DNA from: JBCBSZ01 sp039818945
GTDB taxonomy: Bacteria; Actinomycetota; Acidimicrobiia; Acidimicrobiales; Poriferisodalaceae
DNA: 64,000 bases
Reading direction: 5' to 3'
Assembly (NCBI GenBank): GCA_039818945.1
Contig: JBCBSZ010000016.1
Coordinates: 1 to 64,000 of the forward strand
The position numbers and the translations under genes were made by a program. Each line of letters starts with the position of its first letter. The first letter of the stretch is position 1. A model generated the notes under the pieces. The model was not told where the DNA came from and made no database searches. It worked only from the letters and a program-made list of their open reading frames with translations. Shown piece by piece: positions 45,276 through 54,219 of this stretch.

Positions 45276-48200
45276 ATGGCGCTCGAGCAGCAGTCGTATC
45301 GCCTGGCGGACCGCTACGAGCGCACCGACGGGCGAGTGCTCCTCACCGGCGTCCAGGCGCTGGCCCGCATCCCGGTCGACCAGCTCCGCGCCGACGTCGC
45401 CGCCGGGCTCCGGACGGCCGCGCTCGTGTCGGGGTACCCCGGGTCGCCGCTGGGCGGGTTCGACCTCGAGGTGGCGCGCCTGCTGAAGCAGGTGCCCGAC
45501 CTGCCGATCGTCCATCAGCCCGCGGTGAACGAGGAGCTCGGAGCCAGCGCGGTGATGGGGTCCCAGCTGGCGCCGGGGCGACCCGACGCGACGTACGAGG
45601 GGGTGCTCGGCATCTGGTACGGCAAGGCGCCCGGTCTCGACCGGGCGACCGATGCGCTGCGCCACGGTGTCTTCGCCGGCGCCTCCCGCCACGGCGGCGC
45701 GGTGGTCATCGTCGGCGACGACCCGATGGCGAAGTCGTCGACGATGCCGTCGTCGTCGGACGCCGCGCTCGTCGACCTCCACATGCCGATCCTCTACCCG
45801 GGCACCGTGCAGGACTGCCTCGAGCTGGGGCTCCACGCCGTGGCGATGAGCCGGGTGTCGGGGCTGTGGTCGGCGATGAAGATCGTCACGCCGGTCGCCG
45901 ACGGCTCCGGCACGGTCGACCTGCCGGCGCTCGCATCGCCGCCGGTGCTGCCCGAGCTGCTGGTCGACGGCGAGCCGTGGCGTTGCCAGCCGAGCGCCGT
46001 GTTCCTCGGACCCCGCATGGTCGAGGTCGAGCGGGAGTTCCGCGAGATCCGCAGCGTCCTCGCCCTCCGGTACGGCATCGAGAACGACCTCAACACCATC
46101 GCCGTCGACCCCGACGACGCCTGGATCGGGCTCGTGGCGACCGGCTTCACCTACCAGCAGCTCCGCGAGGCGCTCCGGCGCCTGGGGTTCGACGACGAGC
46201 AGGCGCTGCGCGACGCCGGCATCCGCCTCCTGAAGCTGCGCATGCCGGTGCCCTTCGACCAGGACCTCGTGCGCCGCTTCGCTCGCGGCCTCAGCGAGAT
46301 CGTCGTCGTCGAGGAGAAGAACCCCACGCTGGAGTGGCTGATCAAGGACGCGCTCTACGCCGCGTCCGAGCGGCCGCAGGTGCTCGGCAAGACCGACGAC
46401 CGGGGTGGGCCCTTGATGCCGAGCTACGGCCGCCTCGACGCCGATGCGATCGTCGTCGGGCTCCGCAACCGGCTGGCGGCCCGCCTGGACGAGCGGCTCG
46501 CACCGCTGGAGCAGGTCCGCCCGCCGGCTCCCCGGAAGCTGCTCCCGCTGTCGGTCAACCGGACCCCGTTCTTCTGCTCGGGCTGCCCCCACAACTGGGG
46601 CACGAAGGTCCCCGAGGACACCCTCGTCGGCGCGGGCACCGGGTGCCACGGCATGTCGCTGCTGATGGACCCGGAGCGGGTCGGTGAGACGATCGGGATC
46701 ACCGCCATGGGCAACGAGGGAGCGCACTGGATCGGCATGGCCCCCTTCGTCGACACCGACCACATCGTCCAGAACTTCGGCGACGGCACCTACCTCCACT
46801 CCGGACAGCTGGCCGTCCAGGCCGCCATCGGTTCCGGCACCACCATGACGTTCAAGATCCTCTACAACGACACGGTGGCGATGACCGGCGGGCAGACGCC
46901 GACCCAGTCGCTCGGCGTGCCGGAGCTCGCGACGGTCCTCCTCGCCCAGGGAGCGGCCCGGGTGATGATCACGACCGACGACGTCCGCGGGTACGACCGC
47001 GCCGGCCTGCCGGCCGGGGTCGAGGTCTGGGACCGCACCCGGATCGTGGAGGCGCAGGAGCTGCTCGCCGGGATCGACGGCGTGACCGTGCTCATCCACC
47101 ACCAGGCCTGCGCCACCGAGCTGCGCCGGGACCGGAAGCGGGGGCGGCTGCCGGCGCCGACGACGCGGATCGTGATCAACCACCGCGTCTGCGAGGGCTG
47201 CGGCGACTGCGGCGACGTCAGCAACTGCCTGTCCGTCCAGCCGCTCGACACGCCGCTGGGCCGCAAGACCACGATCGACCAGGCGTCGTGCAACCTCGAC
47301 CTCTCGTGCGTCGAGGGCGACTGTCCCTCGTTCATGACCGTGCCGATGGCCGCGGCGGGACGAGAACGGTCCACGGGCGCCGGCGTCGAGCTGGTCGAGC
47401 CACCGATCGATCCGGCCCGCGACCGCGCCAGCCTCCGCCTCGCCGGCATCGGCGGCACCGGTGTCGTCACGGTGGCGCAGGTGCTCGCGACGGCCGCCAT
47501 GCTCGACGGCTGGGACGTCAGCGGCCTCGACCAGACCGGCCTGTCGCAGAAGGCGGGACCGGTCGTGTCCGACGTGGTGCTGACCCGGCCCGGCACGGGC
47601 TCGACCAACCTGATCGGTGCCGGCGAGGCCGACGCCATCCTGGCCTTCGATCAGCTCGTGGGCGCGAGCGACGGCGTGCTGGCGGCCGAGGGGCGCACGA
47701 CCCGCGTCATCGGCTCGACCCATCGCACACCGACCGGCGCCATGATCTCCGACCCTGCGATCGCGTATCCCGATCACGACGAGCTGACGACGCGGTTCGA
47801 CGCCCGGATCGAGACCACCGATCTGTGGATGGATGCCTCGGCGCTCGCCGGCGGCCTCGTGGGCGAGGTCGCGACGGCGAACGTGTTCGTGCTCGGTGTG
47901 GCGGTGCAGGAGGGCGTCGTACCGATCGCCCCGGTCGCCGTCGAGTCGGCGATCGACCTCAACGGCGTAGCCGTCGAGGCCAATCGCGCCGCCTTCACGT
48001 GGGGCCGCCGCTGGGCCCTCGACCGCGAGGCCGTGGAGGCTGCCGCGACCGCCGGGCCGGGGGGTCCGACGGTGGAGGTGACCGAGCTGCCCGCGGCGCT
48101 GGCGGAACGGGTGGCGGCGCTGCCGGCGACCGACGGGCTCCGCGAGGCGGTGCACCTGCGGGCCGGCGATCTCGTCGACTACCAGGACGAGGCCTACGCC

Positions 48201-48749
48201 CGGCGCTTCCTCGACCGGGTGGAGCGGGTCGTCGCCGCCGAGCAGGCGGTCGCCCCCGACTCCGTCGCGCTGGCCCGCGCTGCCGCCGACGGCCTGCACC
48301 GGGTCATGGCCTACAAGGACGAGTACGAGGTCGCTCGCCTCCTCGTCGCACCCGAGGCCGAGGCCACCATCCGAGCCGCCGGCGGCGACCCGGACGGCGT
48401 GATCTACCACCTCCACCCGCCGATGCTCCGGGCGATGGGGATGGAGCGCAAGCTCCGCTTCGGCCGGCGCTCCCGCCCGTTGTTCCGGTCGCTCGCCTCC
48501 GGGAAGCGGGTCCGGGGCACGGCGCTCGACCCGTTCGGCCGAGCGAAGGTGCGCCGGCTCGAGCGGCAGCTGATCGCCGAGTACGACGAGCTCGTCGAGA
48601 CCCTGGTCTTCGGGTTGCGATCCGACAACGTGGCGCAGGCCGTCGAGATCGCCTCGCTGATCGACCGGGTCCGTGGCTACGAGGACCTCAAGCTGCGGCG
48701 CGTCGAGGAGTACCGGGCCGCGGTCTCCGGGGCGTTGCGCTCCTACTGA
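45276..48749 (+). CDS. Indolepyruvate:ferredoxin oxidoreductase, fused alpha-beta
   Basis: Oxidatively decarboxylates arylpyruvates to acyl-CoA, reducing ferredoxin; 1157 residues. The N-terminal domain has SGYPGSPLGGFD. The central thiamine-diphosphate domain is followed by a cysteine cluster CEGCGDCGDVSNC for iron-sulfur. The C-terminal gamma-type domain begins near GIGGTGVVTVAQVLA. Ferredoxin made here could be a donor for the EFG-less complex I. The ATG follows GAGGAGAG; the longer upstream frame is not homologous. Confidence 0.93.
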   Translation: MALEQQSYRLADRYERTDGRVLLTGVQALARIPVDQLRADVAAGLRTAALVSGYPGSPLGGFDLEVARLLKQVPDLPIVHQPAVNEELGASAVMGSQLAPGRPDATYEGVLGIWYGKAPGLDRATDALRHGVFAGASRHGGAVVIVGDDPMAKSSTMPSSSDAALVDLHMPILYPGTVQDCLELGLHAVAMSRVSGLWSAMKIVTPVADGSGTVDLPALASPPVLPELLVDGEPWRCQPSAVFLGPRMVEVEREFREIRSVLALRYGIENDLNTIAVDPDDAWIGLVATGFTYQQLREALRRLGFDDEQALRDAGIRLLKLRMPVPFDQDLVRRFARGLSEIVVVEEKNPTLEWLIKDALYAASERPQVLGKTDDRGGPLMPSYGRLDADAIVVGLRNRLAARLDERLAPLEQVRPPAPRKLLPLSVNRTPFFCSGCPHNWGTKVPEDTLVGAGTGCHGMSLLMDPERVGETIGITAMGNEGAHWIGMAPFVDTDHIVQNFGDGTYLHSGQLAVQAAIGSGTTMTFKILYNDTVAMTGGQTPTQSLGVPELATVLLAQGAARVMITTDDVRGYDRAGLPAGVEVWDRTRIVEAQELLAGIDGVTVLIHHQACATELRRDRKRGRLPAPTTRIVINHRVCEGCGDCGDVSNCLSVQPLDTPLGRKTTIDQASCNLDLSCVEGDCPSFMTVPMAAAGRERSTGAGVELVEPPIDPARDRASLRLAGIGGTGVVTVAQVLATAAMLDGWDVSGLDQTGLSQKAGPVVSDVVLTRPGTGSTNLIGAGEADAILAFDQLVGASDGVLAAEGRTTRVIGSTHRTPTGAMISDPAIAYPDHDELTTRFDARIETTDLWMDASALAGGLVGEVATANVFVLGVAVQEGVVPIAPVAVESAIDLNGVAVEANRAAFTWGRRWALDREAVEAAATAGPGGPTVEVTELPAALAERVAALPATDGLREAVHLRAGDLVDYQDEAYARRFLDRVERVVAAEQAVAPDSVALARAAADGLHRVMAYKDEYEVARLLVAPEAEATIRAAGGDPDGVIYHLHPPMLRAMGMERKLRFGRRSRPLFRSLASGKRVRGTALDPFGRAKVRRLERQLIAEYDELVETLVFGLRSDNVAQAVEIASLIDRVRGYEDLKLRRVEEYRAAVSGALRSY

Positions 48750-48754
48750 GCACC

Positions 48755-48780
48755 CCGCCTCCTCCCACGGGAGGAGGCGG
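48755..48780. terminator. Hairpin after IOR; also carries the TCS motif
   Basis: CCGCCTCCTCCC and GGGAGGAGGCGG pair over 12 bp around AC, 6 nt after the IOR stop, as a terminator would. Its core CTCCCACGGGAG (48762-48773) also occurs downstream of the response regulator and, in variants, before the kinase and the MMPL gene, so it may double as a regulator site. Confidence 0.6.
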
Positions 48781-48786
48781 CAGGCA

Positions 48787-48825
48787 CCGTGGGAGGACGA
48801 GGGGACGAGCGGCCGTCGGTACCGT
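48787..48825 (+). promoter_or_regulatory. Promoter region of the two-component operon
   Basis: CCGTGGGAGG (48787-48796) is the inverse form of the shared TCCCACGGGA motif. It lies just upstream of where the -35 should be. TACCGT (48820-48825) ends 6 nt before the GTG start of the kinase gene. Confidence 0.45.
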
Positions 48826-48831
48826 TGAGGG

Positions 48832-49962
48832 GTGCTCGAGCTCCTGACCGACCGCCAGGACTTTCGCAAGGCCGTCCTGATCGTCGCCCTCGGCTTCGCG
48901 GTGTGGAGCCTCGCCGTGTCCGTCGACTGGGGGTGGATCCCGGCGTCGTTCGTCGTCGTCGTGCTGCTCGTCGAGCTGGTGACCGGTCGCCTCCCCGATC
49001 CGGCCCTGCTCGTCCTCACCATCGTGCCGACCGTCATCGCCGAATCGCAGGACAAGGGCAACGTCGGCTGGTTCGTGATCGTGCTCCTGCTGGCGATCGT
49101 GTCCTCCGCCGAGGACATCCGCCCGGTCACCCGGGTGCTGATCGGCGCCACGATCGCCGCGCCGGCTGCCCTGTGGGTCGCCCGGGTCGACGACTACGTC
49201 GAGCTCGGCCCGTGGACCTGGTTGTCCGGCCTCGCGCTCGGGCTGGTCTTCGGGTTGGTCATCGGCCACCTCACCCGGGCGATCGACGAGCTCGAGCGGA
49301 GCCGGGCCCTACTGGCCGAGTCGACCGCCCGAGAGGAGCGACAGCGCATCGCCCGCGAGCTGCACGATCTGGTCGGGCACAGCTTCAGCGTCGTGCTGTT
49401 GCACCTCGCCGGCGCCCGCACCACCCTCGCCAGCGACCCCGACCGGGCGACCGCTGCGCTCGCCGACGCCGAGACCGTCGGTCGCAAGGGCATGGAGGAC
49501 CTCCGCGAGGCGCTGGCGCTGATGCGCACGGACGCCGGCTACCGCCGACCGGTCGAGAGCCTCGACGCCGTCGATCCGCTGATCGAGCAGTACCGCGCCG
49601 CGGGCCTCGCCGTCCGCGTGGAGCGCGACGGGCCGCTCGACGCGGTCGCGACCGGCGTCGGCATCGTCGCCTACGAGGTCCTCCGCGAGGCGCTCACCAA
49701 CGCGGCCAAGCACGCTCCGGACGCCGTCGTGGACGTCGAGCTGACCGCGGGCGAGACCTCGGTCGGCGTCGTGATCTCGAACGACGCCGGCCGGGCCGCC
49801 GACGGCACCGGCCGCGGCAGCGGGATCGACGGCCTGCGCCAGCGGGTGCGGTCGCTCGGGGGCTCCTTCGACGCCGGTCGCTCCGGCGGCCGGTGGCGGG
49901 TCGCCGCGCAGCTGCCGCGGTCCGCTGCGGTCGCGACCGACCACCCCGAGGTGCGTGCGTGA
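48832..49962 (+). CDS. Sensor histidine kinase (HisKA_3/NarL type)
   Basis: A 376-residue membrane kinase. Five or six hydrophobic helices form the N-terminal sensor (residues 12-140) with no large outer domain, so the signal is probably in the membrane. The phosphorylated histidine is H178 in ARELHDLVGH. The ATP-binding domain has NAAKHA and GRGSGIDGLRQRV. GTGA overlap with the response regulator. It likely signals cell-envelope stress and controls the MMPL exporter downstream. Confidence 0.93.
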   Translation: MLELLTDRQDFRKAVLIVALGFAVWSLAVSVDWGWIPASFVVVVLLVELVTGRLPDPALLVLTIVPTVIAESQDKGNVGWFVIVLLLAIVSSAEDIRPVTRVLIGATIAAPAALWVARVDDYVELGPWTWLSGLALGLVFGLVIGHLTRAIDELERSRALLAESTAREERQRIARELHDLVGHSFSVVLLHLAGARTTLASDPDRATAALADAETVGRKGMEDLREALALMRTDAGYRRPVESLDAVDPLIEQYRAAGLAVRVERDGPLDAVATGVGIVAYEVLREALTNAAKHAPDAVVDVELTAGETSVGVVISNDAGRAADGTGRGSGIDGLRQRVRSLGGSFDAGRSGGRWRVAAQLPRSAAVATDHPEVRA

Positions 49963-50621
49963 CGCGCGTCCTCCTGGTGGACGACCAGCCCATGATCCGC
50001 GCCGGGCTCACGATGGTGCTCTCGGCGGCGGACGATCTCGAGGTGGTGGGCGAGCTCGACAACGGCGATCGGATCCTCGATCACGTGGCCACCGTCCGTC
50101 CCGACGTCGTCTGCATGGACGTCCGCATGCCGGGCACCGACGGCATCGAGGCGACCCGCCGGCTGGTCGAGTCCGACGGCCCGCCGGTCTGCATCCTCAC
50201 GACCTTCGGCGAGCAGGACGTCCTGTGGGCGGCCGTCGAGGCCGGCGCCGCCGGCTTCGAGCTCAAGTCCGCCACCCCGGAGAACCTCATCGAGGCCATC
50301 CGGACCGTCGCCGCGGGCGGCAGCTGGATCGACGGCTCGTTGCTCGGCGACCTGCTCGAGGTCTTCCGCACGACGGTGTTCCCGCAGCGGGTGGAGGAGG
50401 CGGAGGTCGAGGTGCTCACCGAGCGCGAGCTCGACGTGTTGCGCCTGATGGCCCGCGGCGCATCCAACCACGAGATCGCCGACCAGCTGTTCCTGGCCAC
50501 GACGACGGTCAAGACCCACGTTGGCGCGATCTTCGCCAAGCTCGGCGTGCGGGACCGGGCGGCGGCGATCGTGCACGCCTTCGACGCCGGGATCGTCACC
50601 CCGCGCCGCACGGCCACCTGA
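49959..50621 (+). CDS. LuxR/NarL-type response regulator
   Basis: A 220-residue regulator. The receiver domain has D54 in VCMDVRMPG as phospho-acceptor and K at FELKSA. The C-terminal LuxR helix-turn-helix is LTERELDVLRLMARG...VKTHVGAIFAKLGV. GTG start overlaps the kinase gene by 4 nt. It is the probable binder of the repeated TCCCACGGGA motif around this operon. Confidence 0.94.
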   Translation: MTRVLLVDDQPMIRAGLTMVLSAADDLEVVGELDNGDRILDHVATVRPDVVCMDVRMPGTDGIEATRRLVESDGPPVCILTTFGEQDVLWAAVEAGAAGFELKSATPENLIEAIRTVAAGGSWIDGSLLGDLLEVFRTTVFPQRVEEAEVEVLTERELDVLRLMARGASNHEIADQLFLATTTVKTHVGAIFAKLGVRDRAAAIVHAFDAGIVTPRRTAT

Positions 50622-50625
50622 CGCG

Positions 50626-50672
50626 CTCCTCCCACGGGAGGAGGCCTCGTCGCCACGACCGTCCCACGGGAC
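50626..50672. promoter_or_regulatory. Paired palindromes between response regulator and MMPL gene
   Basis: CTCCTCCC-AC-GGGAGGAG (50626-50643) and GTCCC-AC-GGGAC (50661-50672) share the core TCCCACGGGA with sites upstream of the kinase gene. The second lies 23 bp before a -35-like ATGACC, a typical activator position. The first may also terminate the two-component transcript. Confidence 0.6.
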
Positions 50673-50695
50673 CAGCGACGGGGTACCGGACGCCG

Positions 50696-50724
50696 ATGAC
50701 CGCGGCGGAGGCGGTTCGTACGTT
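50696..50724 (+). promoter_or_regulatory. Promoter of the MMPL transporter
   Basis: ATGACC (50696-50701) and TACGTT (50719-50724) are separated by 17 bp and resemble the primary sigma-factor consensus. The ribosome site GGAAGGAAG precedes the ATG at 50772. Confidence 0.5.
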
Positions 50725-50771
50725 GCCTTCCGAGGCCGGGAGCGCCGGTCCGCAAGCGGAAGGAAGCCCCC

Positions 50772-53006
50772 ATGTTCACCTCCCTGGGACGCCAGATCGT
50801 CCGACGCCGGCGGCTGGTGCTCGTCGCCTCGGTGACCGCCCTCGTCGTCGCCGCGGTGCTCGGCACCGGCGTGTTCTCGCGGCTCGCCGGCGGCGGGTTC
50901 GACGACCCCGACGCCGAGTCGACCCGCGCCGATGAGCTCCTCGCCTCCTACGGCGTCGGCAGCCCGCAGCTCGTGCTCCTCGTCGATGCCGTCGGCGGCG
51001 ACGTCGACGCACCCGAGGTGGCGGACGCGGCCGCCGACCTCGAGGCGACGATCGCCTCGTTCGAGGGCGTCGAGGGCGTCGCCTCCTACTGGAGCCTGGG
51101 GGAGCCGGACGGCCTCCGTTCCGAGATCGGGGACGCCGCCATCGTGGTGGCGACGATCTTCGGAACGGAGGACGAGCAGGAGGAACGGGCGCTCGAGGTC
51201 ATCGAGGCCGTCGAGGGTGAGGGACCGGTGTTCGAGGTCAGCGCCGGCGGTGAGGCGGCCGTCTTCAACGCCATCGGCGAGCGGCTCGAGTCCGATCTCG
51301 CGCTCGCCGAGATGATCGCCATCCCGCTCACGCTGCTGCTCCTCGTCATCGTGTTCCGGGGCATCGTGGCCGCGCTGCTGCCGGTCGCCGTCGGGATCAT
51401 GTCGATCTTCGGCGCCTTCTTCGTGCTCTGGCTCGTGGCCGGCATCACCGACGTCTCGGTCTTCTCGATCAACCTGGTCATCGCGCTCGGTCTCGGTCTG
51501 GCCATCGACTACAGCCTGTTCGTCGTCTCCCGCTTCCGGGAGGAGCTGGCCGCCGGTCACGACAGCGACGCCGCCGTCGTCCGCACCGTCGAGACCGCCG
51601 GTCGGACCGTGACCTTCAGCGCCCTCACCGTCGGCGTGTCGCTCGCCTCGCTGCTGGTCTTCCCGCTCTACTTCCTCCGGTCGTTCGCCTACGCCGGCAT
51701 CGGGGTGATCCTCGTGGCGATGGCGGCGTCGGTCGTCACGCTCCCCGCGCTCCTCGCCGTGCTCGGCCACCGCGTGAACAGCTGGTCGGTCGGTCGTCGC
51801 TCGACGACGGTCACGGGCACGCTCGACAACTTCTGGGCCCGCGCCGGCCGCCGCGTCCTCGCTCGGCCGGGAGTGGTCGCGGTGTCGACCATCGCCGTCC
51901 TGGTGTTCGTCGGCCTGCCGTTCCTCTCGGTCGAGTTCGGCAACCCCGATGCCCGGAGCCTGCCCGAGGGCAACGAGGCTCGCGTCACGACCGAACGTCT
52001 CGCCTCCGAGTTCTCGTCGAACGAGGCCGATGCCTTCAGCGTCGTCGTTCCGCAGGGCGCAGACCTCGATGCGCTCGACGACTACGCCGCCACCGTGTCC
52101 GCCCTCGGCGACATCGACCGTGTCGACACCGCCACCGGCAGCTACGTCGACGGCGTGCTCGTCGCCGAGCCCGGGCCGGCCTCCGGCCAGTACCTCCTCG
52201 AGCCGGGCGCGGCCTGGCTGAGCGTGGTCCCGGACTTCGTCCCGATGTCGTCGATCGGCGAGGACCGCATCGCCGAGATCCGCGACCTCGACGCCCCGTT
52301 CGAGACCGTCGTCGGCGGTGCCACGGCGCAGCTGATCGACACCCGCTCGGCGATCTTCGCGATGGCGCCGATCGCCGCCGGGTGGATCGCCCTGGCGACC
52401 TTCGTGCTGCTGTTCCTGATGTTCGGGAGCGTCCTGGTGCCCCTCAAGGCGATCGTGCTCAACATGCTCAGCCTCACGGCCACCTTCGGGGCCATGGTGT
52501 GGATCTTCCAGGACGGCAACCTGTCCGGCCTGCTCGACTTCACGGCCACGGGGCTGACCGACGTGTCGATGCCGATCCTCATGTTCGCCATCGCCTTCGG
52601 GCTCTCGATGGACTACGAGGTCTTCCTGCTCTCCCGCATCAAGGAGGAGTACGACCGCACCGGCGACAACGACGCCGCCATCGTGTCCGGCCTCGCGAAG
52701 ACCGGCAGCATCGTGACGGCGGCGGCGCTGGTGCTGTCGGTCACCTTCTTCTCCTTCGCCACCTCGGGCATCACCTTCATGAAGCTGTTCGGCCTCGGCC
52801 TCGGCATCGCCGTGCTCGTCGACGCCTTCATCGTGCGGGCCACGTTGGTCCCGGCGCTGATGAAGCTGGCCGGCGACGCCAACTGGTGGGCACCGACCTG
52901 GGCCCGTCGCATCCACGAGCGCTTCGGCATCGACGAGTCGGGTCCGTCCCGCGACATCGCCACCGACGCCCGGGACGACGAGCGGGAGCTGGAGCCCATC
53001 GGCTGA
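50772..53006 (+). CDS. MMPL/RND-family transporter
   Basis: A 744-residue exporter with two repeats, each of one helix, a large outer domain and five helices. The LGLGLAIDYSLFVVSRFREE and FGLSMDYEVFLLSRIKEE segments carry the conserved Asp-Tyr pairs of MmpL proton relay sites. Such proteins export lipids or drugs. The preceding two-component genes and shared palindromes suggest induction by envelope signals. Confidence 0.93.
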   Translation: MFTSLGRQIVRRRRLVLVASVTALVVAAVLGTGVFSRLAGGGFDDPDAESTRADELLASYGVGSPQLVLLVDAVGGDVDAPEVADAAADLEATIASFEGVEGVASYWSLGEPDGLRSEIGDAAIVVATIFGTEDEQEERALEVIEAVEGEGPVFEVSAGGEAAVFNAIGERLESDLALAEMIAIPLTLLLLVIVFRGIVAALLPVAVGIMSIFGAFFVLWLVAGITDVSVFSINLVIALGLGLAIDYSLFVVSRFREELAAGHDSDAAVVRTVETAGRTVTFSALTVGVSLASLLVFPLYFLRSFAYAGIGVILVAMAASVVTLPALLAVLGHRVNSWSVGRRSTTVTGTLDNFWARAGRRVLARPGVVAVSTIAVLVFVGLPFLSVEFGNPDARSLPEGNEARVTTERLASEFSSNEADAFSVVVPQGADLDALDDYAATVSALGDIDRVDTATGSYVDGVLVAEPGPASGQYLLEPGAAWLSVVPDFVPMSSIGEDRIAEIRDLDAPFETVVGGATAQLIDTRSAIFAMAPIAAGWIALATFVLLFLMFGSVLVPLKAIVLNMLSLTATFGAMVWIFQDGNLSGLLDFTATGLTDVSMPILMFAIAFGLSMDYEVFLLSRIKEEYDRTGDNDAAIVSGLAKTGSIVTAAALVLSVTFFSFATSGITFMKLFGLGLGIAVLVDAFIVRATLVPALMKLAGDANWWAPTWARRIHERFGIDESGPSRDIATDARDDERELEPIG

Positions 53007-53032
53007 CGGTCGGTCCTCGCTCGGTCACGCTC

Positions 53033-53072
53033 GGCCGGCGGAGCAGGCGCTGCGGCGTCCGCTCCGCCGGCC
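53033..53072. terminator. Bidirectional terminator between convergent genes
   Basis: GGCCGGCGGAGC (53033-53044) and GCTCCGCCGGCC (53061-53072) are perfect 12-bp inverted repeats with a 16-nt loop between the MMPL gene (+) and the MarR gene (-). No T-run is present. Confidence 0.65.
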
Positions 53073-53087
53073 CGGCCGCGTCCCGGG

Positions 53088-53672
53088 TCAGGTCGCGACG
53101 GGGGCGTGCTCGGGGCAGTCGACCCGGAGGTCCGCATTGGGGAGGTCCCGATCGAGGAGACGGCACCGTGGTGTCGTCGTGGGGTCGCCCGGGTCGAAGT
53201 GGCGGCAGGTGAGGCAGTTGCGGCTCACCGAGATCACCCCGTCTCGTTGCAGTCGTGCGATCTCGGTGAGCAGCACACGGAGCGCCACCCCCCGGTCAGC
53301 AGCGTCGTCGGTGCCGGGTTCGGCTCGGAGCACGGGTGCTAGGCGGGTGCGCACGTCGTCGGCGAGCTCCTCGCCGGCGGTCGAGAGGCGCATGGCGACG
53401 GCTCGGCCGTCGTCGGGGTCGCGCTGGCGCAGCACCAGACCCCGGTCCACCAGCGTCGCCACCGCCTCGCTCGCCGTCGGTTGGGTGATGTCGAGCTCGG
53501 CGGCGAGACGGCCGATGCGCCGCGGTCGCCCGTCGGCGAGCAGTTCGACGATCTGGAGGCCGAGCTGGGAGAGGCCGAGGGTCGTCGCGGCCTGACGCCG
53601 GGCGGCCCCGATCGCCCGACCGAGGCGCTCGACCGCGGCGACGAGCTTGCGGTCGAGATCGGCTCCGCTCAC
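53088..53672 (-). CDS. MarR-type regulator with C-terminal cysteine cluster
   Basis: A 194-residue regulator. The winged helix covers about residues 30-100, with LDITQPTASEAVATLVDRGL as recognition part and a wing at RDPDDGRA. The C-terminus adds about 35 residues with CLTCRHF, then two further cysteines and CPEH, which could bind a metal or iron-sulfur cluster or form redox disulfides. GTG start lies 4 nt after a thioredoxin-like gene, so a redox-sensing role is likely. The 32-bp palindrome at the operon start is the probable operator. Confidence 0.85.
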   Translation of the reverse strand: MSGADLDRKLVAAVERLGRAIGAARRQAATTLGLSQLGLQIVELLADGRPRRIGRLAAELDITQPTASEAVATLVDRGLVLRQRDPDDGRAVAMRLSTAGEELADDVRTRLAPVLRAEPGTDDAADRGVALRVLLTEIARLQRDGVISVSRNCLTCRHFDPGDPTTTPRCRLLDRDLPNADLRVDCPEHAPVAT

Positions 53673-53676
53673 GGCA

Positions 53677-54219
53677 TCAGTCTCCCATGCCGCCCGCGGT
53701 GTCGAGCGGGACCGGGCAACCGGTCGCCGGATCACAGCCCACCGCCTCCTCGTCGGCGAGCCGGGCCACCAGCGCGCCGAGGGCCAGGTCGTCCACGTTG
53801 CCGAAGAGGTTCGCCCGCATCCGTCCCCGCCGATCGACCAGGACGAGGCTCGGGGTGCCCCGCAACCCGAGTCGCCGCATCGTGATCGGCGTCGGATCGC
53901 CCTCCTCGTGGCGGTCGACACCGACCGGGAAGCCGATTCGGTACTCGTGGAGGAAGGCCTCGAGCGCGACCGGCGTCATCGCCGCGTGGTGCTCGAACAC
54001 CGTGTGGAGGCCGAGGACGGTCAGGTCGTCGCCGAAGGTGCGGGCGAGGCGCTGCGCCTGGGGCAGGCCGTGGCTCACGCAGCCCGGGCACAGCATCTGG
54101 AACGCCTCGATGGCCACGACCGAGCCCCGCAGACCGGCGAGGGTCAGCGGACCGGCCGTGTTGAACCAGCGCCCGACCGACAGCTCGGGCGCCGCGGGTG
54201 CCTCCGCCTCGATGCTCAT
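53677..54219 (-). CDS. Thioredoxin-fold (TlpA/redoxin-like) protein
   Basis: A 180-residue protein. The redox motif CPGC lies in FQMLCPGCVSHGL, and TPSLVLVDRRGR has the cis-proline of the fold. No signal peptide is visible, so it should be cytoplasmic. The C-terminal part has CDPATGC, a second cysteine pair. It lies between a lipoprotein and a MarR gene with overlaps, consistent with one redox-related operon. Confidence 0.85.
   Translation of the reverse strand: MSIEAEAPAAPELSVGRWFNTAGPLTLAGLRGSVVAIEAFQMLCPGCVSHGLPQAQRLARTFGDDLTVLGLHTVFEHHAAMTPVALEAFLHEYRIGFPVGVDRHEEGDPTPITMRRLGLRGTPSLVLVDRRGRMRANLFGNVDDLALGALVARLADEEAVGCDPATGCPVPLDTAGGMGD

Noticed and set aside
44712..49151. A 1479-codon open frame on the minus strand opposite the indolepyruvate oxidoreductase
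   Set aside because: Only the last 158 codons (Lrp/AsnC) are protein-like. The rest is the antisense of the ferredoxin oxidoreductase and has low-complexity Arg/Ala/Val/Asp composition.
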